Source: Deltaproteobacteria bacterium RBG_13_52_11
Lineage (GTDB): Bacteria; Desulfobacterota; B13-G15; RBG-16-54-18
DNA: 5,802 bases
Reading direction: 5' to 3'
NCBI GenBank assembly: GCA_001797745.1
Contig: MGQF01000075.1
Coordinates: 7,310 to 13,111 of the forward strand
Below the pieces are notes generated by a model. It did not search any database. It saw only the letters and a program-made list of their open reading frames with translations, and was not told the origin of the DNA. Both the position numbers and the translations under genes were made by a program. How positions within the stretch are numbered: the stretch's first letter is position 1; each line of letters begins with the position of its first letter. Shown here piece by piece: positions 3,716 to 5,802 of the stretch.

Positions 3716-5497
3716 TCAGGAAGACCCCTTCGACCCCCCTTTTTGGAGCTTGCTCATTTGATACTTCAGGGTTTCCATGCTCAAAAGGAGAGAATTCAAT
3801 AGCGCCTCATCTCTCTTAGCCTCCGCCTCCTTGATCCTCTTGGTGAGCCCCTCCCTCTGTTTTGTCAATGCCTTCACCTTGATCTTGTGAAGGCAGTCCA
3901 CCATAATCCTTTCCGCCATTCCTTCCTCCAGCCCTTCTTCGTGAAAGGCCAGAGTGAAGGTCATTTCCCTCACCCCCCTCTGTTCCAATTGAGGGGCGAG
4001 CCTGTCCAAGGACAAATCTCCATGACGTTGAAAATCATGGATCACCAATTCACCGATGGACCGGAGGTTTTGCTCCTCGAAGCCATCCACAACCCCCTCT
4101 TCAATCACCAGGGGGATGAACTCTGGATACTGAATCATTATCTGCACGAGCTTTTTCTCCGTCGATACGTGCATTGCGGTGAGCGGCTCCTGCTGTGCAC
4201 CTTTCTTCCGCCCTTTGCGCATGGTGAGGGCAGTATCTCTAATCTCTCCTTCTCTCACCCCCACCATCTCGGCCAGGCGCTTGAGATAGAAATCTCTGCG
4301 TACCCCATCCTTGATCTGGAGGAGAAAGGGGAGGATGGCCGCTACCGCCTTGACCTTCCCCTCCACCGCGCCCCGGTCACACCCCTCCATCAACATCTCC
4401 ATGGCGTACTCCACCCCTGGAACCGCCCGCTCCCGCAGGGCCTCAGGAGTGCCCCCCCTTTGGAAATAACCATCAGGATCCATTCCATCGGGCAAGGGGA
4501 TCACCGCCGGGAATGCCTCTTCCTGCATGAAGATCTCTAGGCCCCTGAGGGCCGCCTTTTTGCCAGCCTCATCGGGGTCAAAGAGGAGAAAGAACTCCTT
4601 CCCGAATCTTCGAACAAGCCTTACCTGCTCAGGGGTAAGGGCCGTTCCCAACGTGGCCACCACGTTCTTCACCCCTTTCTGAGCCATGCTGAGCAGGTCA
4701 AAATACCCCTCCACGATGAAGACCTTCCCTTCTTCTCTCTGGATGTACTTACGGGCAACGTTCAACCCGTAAAAGCCCGCCCCTTTCTTATAAAGGAAGG
4801 AGTCCGGGGAGTTGAGGTACTTCGGTTCTTCACCATCACCCAGGACTCGACCCCCAAACCCGATCACCATGTCCCGCACGTTAAAGATGGGGAAGATGAT
4901 CCTAGCCCTGAACCTGTCATACCATCCACCCTTCTTGGGGATGATGAGGCCCAGGGATTCCGCCTCTTTCAAATTCACCCCCTTCTCCTTGAAGTAGGTC
5001 ACCAGGGCATCCCATCGTGGGGGCGCATACCCTATCCCGTACTCTTCGCAGATCACCCAATCTATTCCCCTGCGCTCCAGGTAGTCTCTGGCGATCTTTC
5101 CATCCTTCCCGCCTTTGGTGTGGTGGACGTAAAACGCCAACGCTAAATCGTTAATCTTCAGCAAACTCTCCCTACGTTCATCCCGTGCAGTCGCCCTGTC
5201 CTCGGGGATCAGAACCCCATATTTTTGGGCAAGGGCCCTCGCCGCCTCCGCGAAAGAGATCTGCTCGTACTTCATGAGGAAGGTGAAGATATTCCCTCCG
5301 ACGCCACATCCAAAGCAGTGGAAGAGCTGTTTTTCCGGGCTCACCATGAAAGATGGCGTCTTTTCCTGATGAAAGGGGCAAAGACCTTTATAATTCCTTC
5401 CCGCCTTCTTGAGGTCTAGATGGTCGGAGATCACCTCAAGGATATCCGCCCGCTCTCTGATCTCCTCCAGGACCTCATCAGGGATAAACCCACTCAT
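3716..5497 (-). CDS. dnaG: DNA primase DnaG
   Basis: Synthesises RNA primers for leading- and lagging-strand replication and works with the DnaB helicase at the fork. It is 593 aa, close to the usual bacterial length of about 580-600. Domains: an N-terminal CHC2 zinc-binding domain with Cys40, His43, Cys61 and Cys64 (CPFHQEKTPSF ... HCFGCG); an RNA polymerase core with EEYGIGYAPPRWDAL (151-165), the RIIFPIFNVRDMVIGFGGR segment (199-217) and KYLNSPDSFLYKKGAGFYGL (226-245); a TOPRIM metal-binding module with Glu263 (IVEGYFDLLS), Asp307 and Asp309 (FDPDEAGKKAALRG), and PLPDGMDPDGY (335-344); then a helical C-terminal DnaB-binding region (about 430-593). All expected catalytic residues are visible. 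The start ATG follows GAGG at 7 nt spacing. That site overlaps the stop of the upstream mutS2-like gene, 4 nt away, which suggests translational coupling. A run of five A and six G (minus strand, 3744-3734) lies 6-10 codons before the stop. Confidence 0.98.
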   Translation of the reverse strand: MSGFIPDEVLEEIRERADILEVISDHLDLKKAGRNYKGLCPFHQEKTPSFMVSPEKQLFHCFGCGVGGNIFTFLMKYEQISFAEAARALAQKYGVLIPEDRATARDERRESLLKINDLALAFYVHHTKGGKDGKIARDYLERRGIDWVICEEYGIGYAPPRWDALVTYFKEKGVNLKEAESLGLIIPKKGGWYDRFRARIIFPIFNVRDMVIGFGGRVLGDGEEPKYLNSPDSFLYKKGAGFYGLNVARKYIQREEGKVFIVEGYFDLLSMAQKGVKNVVATLGTALTPEQVRLVRRFGKEFFLLFDPDEAGKKAALRGLEIFMQEEAFPAVIPLPDGMDPDGYFQRGGTPEALRERAVPGVEYAMEMLMEGCDRGAVEGKVKAVAAILPFLLQIKDGVRRDFYLKRLAEMVGVREGEIRDTALTMRKGRKKGAQQEPLTAMHVSTEKKLVQIMIQYPEFIPLVIEEGVVDGFEEQNLRSIGELVIHDFQRHGDLSLDRLAPQLEQRGVREMTFTLAFHEEGLEEGMAERIMVDCLHKIKVKALTKQREGLTKRIKEAEAKRDEALLNSLLLSMETLKYQMSKLQKGGSKGSS

Positions 5498-5499
5498 CG

Positions 5500-5508
5500 C
5501 CTCACCTC
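5500..5508 (-). promoter_or_regulatory. dnaG ribosome binding site overlapping the upstream stop codon
   Basis: Minus strand GAGGTGAGG (5508 to 5500). GAGG at 5508-5505 is 7 nt before the dnaG ATG at 5497. The site contains the TGA stop (5504-5502) of the preceding Smr-domain gene, so a ribosome ending there stands on the dnaG initiation region. That is a normal arrangement for coupled operon genes. Confidence 0.7.
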
Positions 5509-5802
5509 AACTCCACGACAGTGACCGCCCGGCCACCTTCGTTTCGTTCCCCTTCCCTGAAACCCTTTACCCACCGGTGACCCTTCAGATGTCCCTGTAT
5601 CGCCTCCCTTAGTCGCCCGGAACCAATCCCATGGATTATGTGGACCCACACATACTCCCCCAGCAGGGCCTCATCGAGAAACTTGTCCACCTTGGGGAGG
5701 GCCTCATCTACCTTCAAACCGATCACATTCAGCTCCCCGTGGAGAGCATCACCCGATGATTCCAGGGCAATGTGGTGGGCCGCTTGCCCTTGCCCTGCTT
5801 CT
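5502..5802 (-). CDS. mutS2: C-terminal Smr domain of a MutS2-family protein (5' end beyond right edge)
   Basis: The last 99 codons and the TGA stop are present; the frame is open to the window edge. Fragment residues about 24-99 are an Smr domain: LNVIGLKVDEALPKVDKFLDEALL, then IIHGIGSGRLREAI with the conserved HGxGxG (His57 to Gly62 of the fragment), and GGRAVTVVEL at the end. MutS2 proteins carry a MutS-like ATPase followed by this nuclease domain. They act on branched DNA or, in other bacteria, on collided ribosomes. The 'ELNVIGLKVDEAL' opening is typical of MutS2 rather than stand-alone Smr proteins, but the ATPase is not visible, so a different Smr-domain protein cannot be excluded. An internal GTG at 5726 is simply a codon in this longer frame, not a gene start. 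It is the upstream member of the dnaG-rpoD operon. Confidence 0.82.
   Translation of the reverse strand, partial: EAGQGQAAHHIALESSGDALHGELNVIGLKVDEALPKVDKFLDEALLGEYVWVHIIHGIGSGRLREAIQGHLKGHRWVKGFREGERNEGGRAVTVVELR

Noticed and set aside
3750..3790. Possible internal promoter for rpoD (TTGAGC and TATCAA on the minus strand inside the dnaG end)
   Set aside because: The spacing is only 15 bp and both boxes are weak; not enough to call, although internal rpoD promoters exist in other bacteria.
3281..3802. 173-codon plus-strand frame, very serine-rich
   Set aside because: It is antisense to the acidic N-terminal half of RpoD (GAG/GAT codons read backwards give Ser/Leu) and has no family resemblance.
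3887..4540. 217-codon plus-strand frame over dnaG
   Set aside because: It is antisense to the conserved DnaG C-terminal half; His/Pro-rich shadow composition.

Overview
The window carries ordinary bacterial housekeeping genes around one notable regulatory region. Likely source: a Gram-negative anaerobe of the Desulfobacterota (former Deltaproteobacteria) or a close relative. The reasons are the (mutS2)-dnaG-rpoD gene order, an N-terminal sensor sequence of the 'KTKxQLI..ELRxRIAELE' plus PAS type common in that group, an apparent sigma-54 promoter, and a 'TAGCAGGCTGTTGAAAAAC'-type intergenic repeat that I recall from those genomes. This assignment is inference from recall; no search was run.

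Layout. 1-244 (minus): 5' end of a PAS-domain sensor gene that runs off the left edge. 254-575: divergent intergenic region with a very good sigma-54 (-24/-12) promoter for the sensor, a perfect 7-bp inverted repeat about 120 bp upstream of its predicted start (a typical activator position), A-tract DNA between the two, and a sigma-70-type promoter for hisS. 576-1838 (plus): complete hisS, histidyl-tRNA synthetase. 1839-1986: gap between convergent genes, filled by a hairpin-forming repeat of about 120 bp that contains terminator-like structures for both directions. 1987-3696 (minus): complete rpoD, the primary sigma factor. 3716-5497 (minus): complete dnaG primase. 5502-5802 (minus): C-terminal Smr domain, probably of MutS2, running off the right edge.

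How the genes work together. mutS2-dnaG-rpoD is a tightly packed operon: 4 nt between mutS2 and dnaG, 19 nt between dnaG and the upstream rpoD start candidate. It is a variant of the macromolecular-synthesis operon, linking replication priming and transcription initiation; its main promoter lies outside the window. hisS is monocistronic and convergent with it. The sensor gene is divergent from hisS and appears to be under sigma-54 and enhancer-binding-protein control, unlike its housekeeping neighbours.

I see no phage, CRISPR, toxin-antitoxin, transposase or novel multi-gene system. The points most worth a second look are the sigma-54 promoter with its upstream site, the structured repeat whose left edge coincides with the hisS stop codon, and the rpoD start-site ambiguity.
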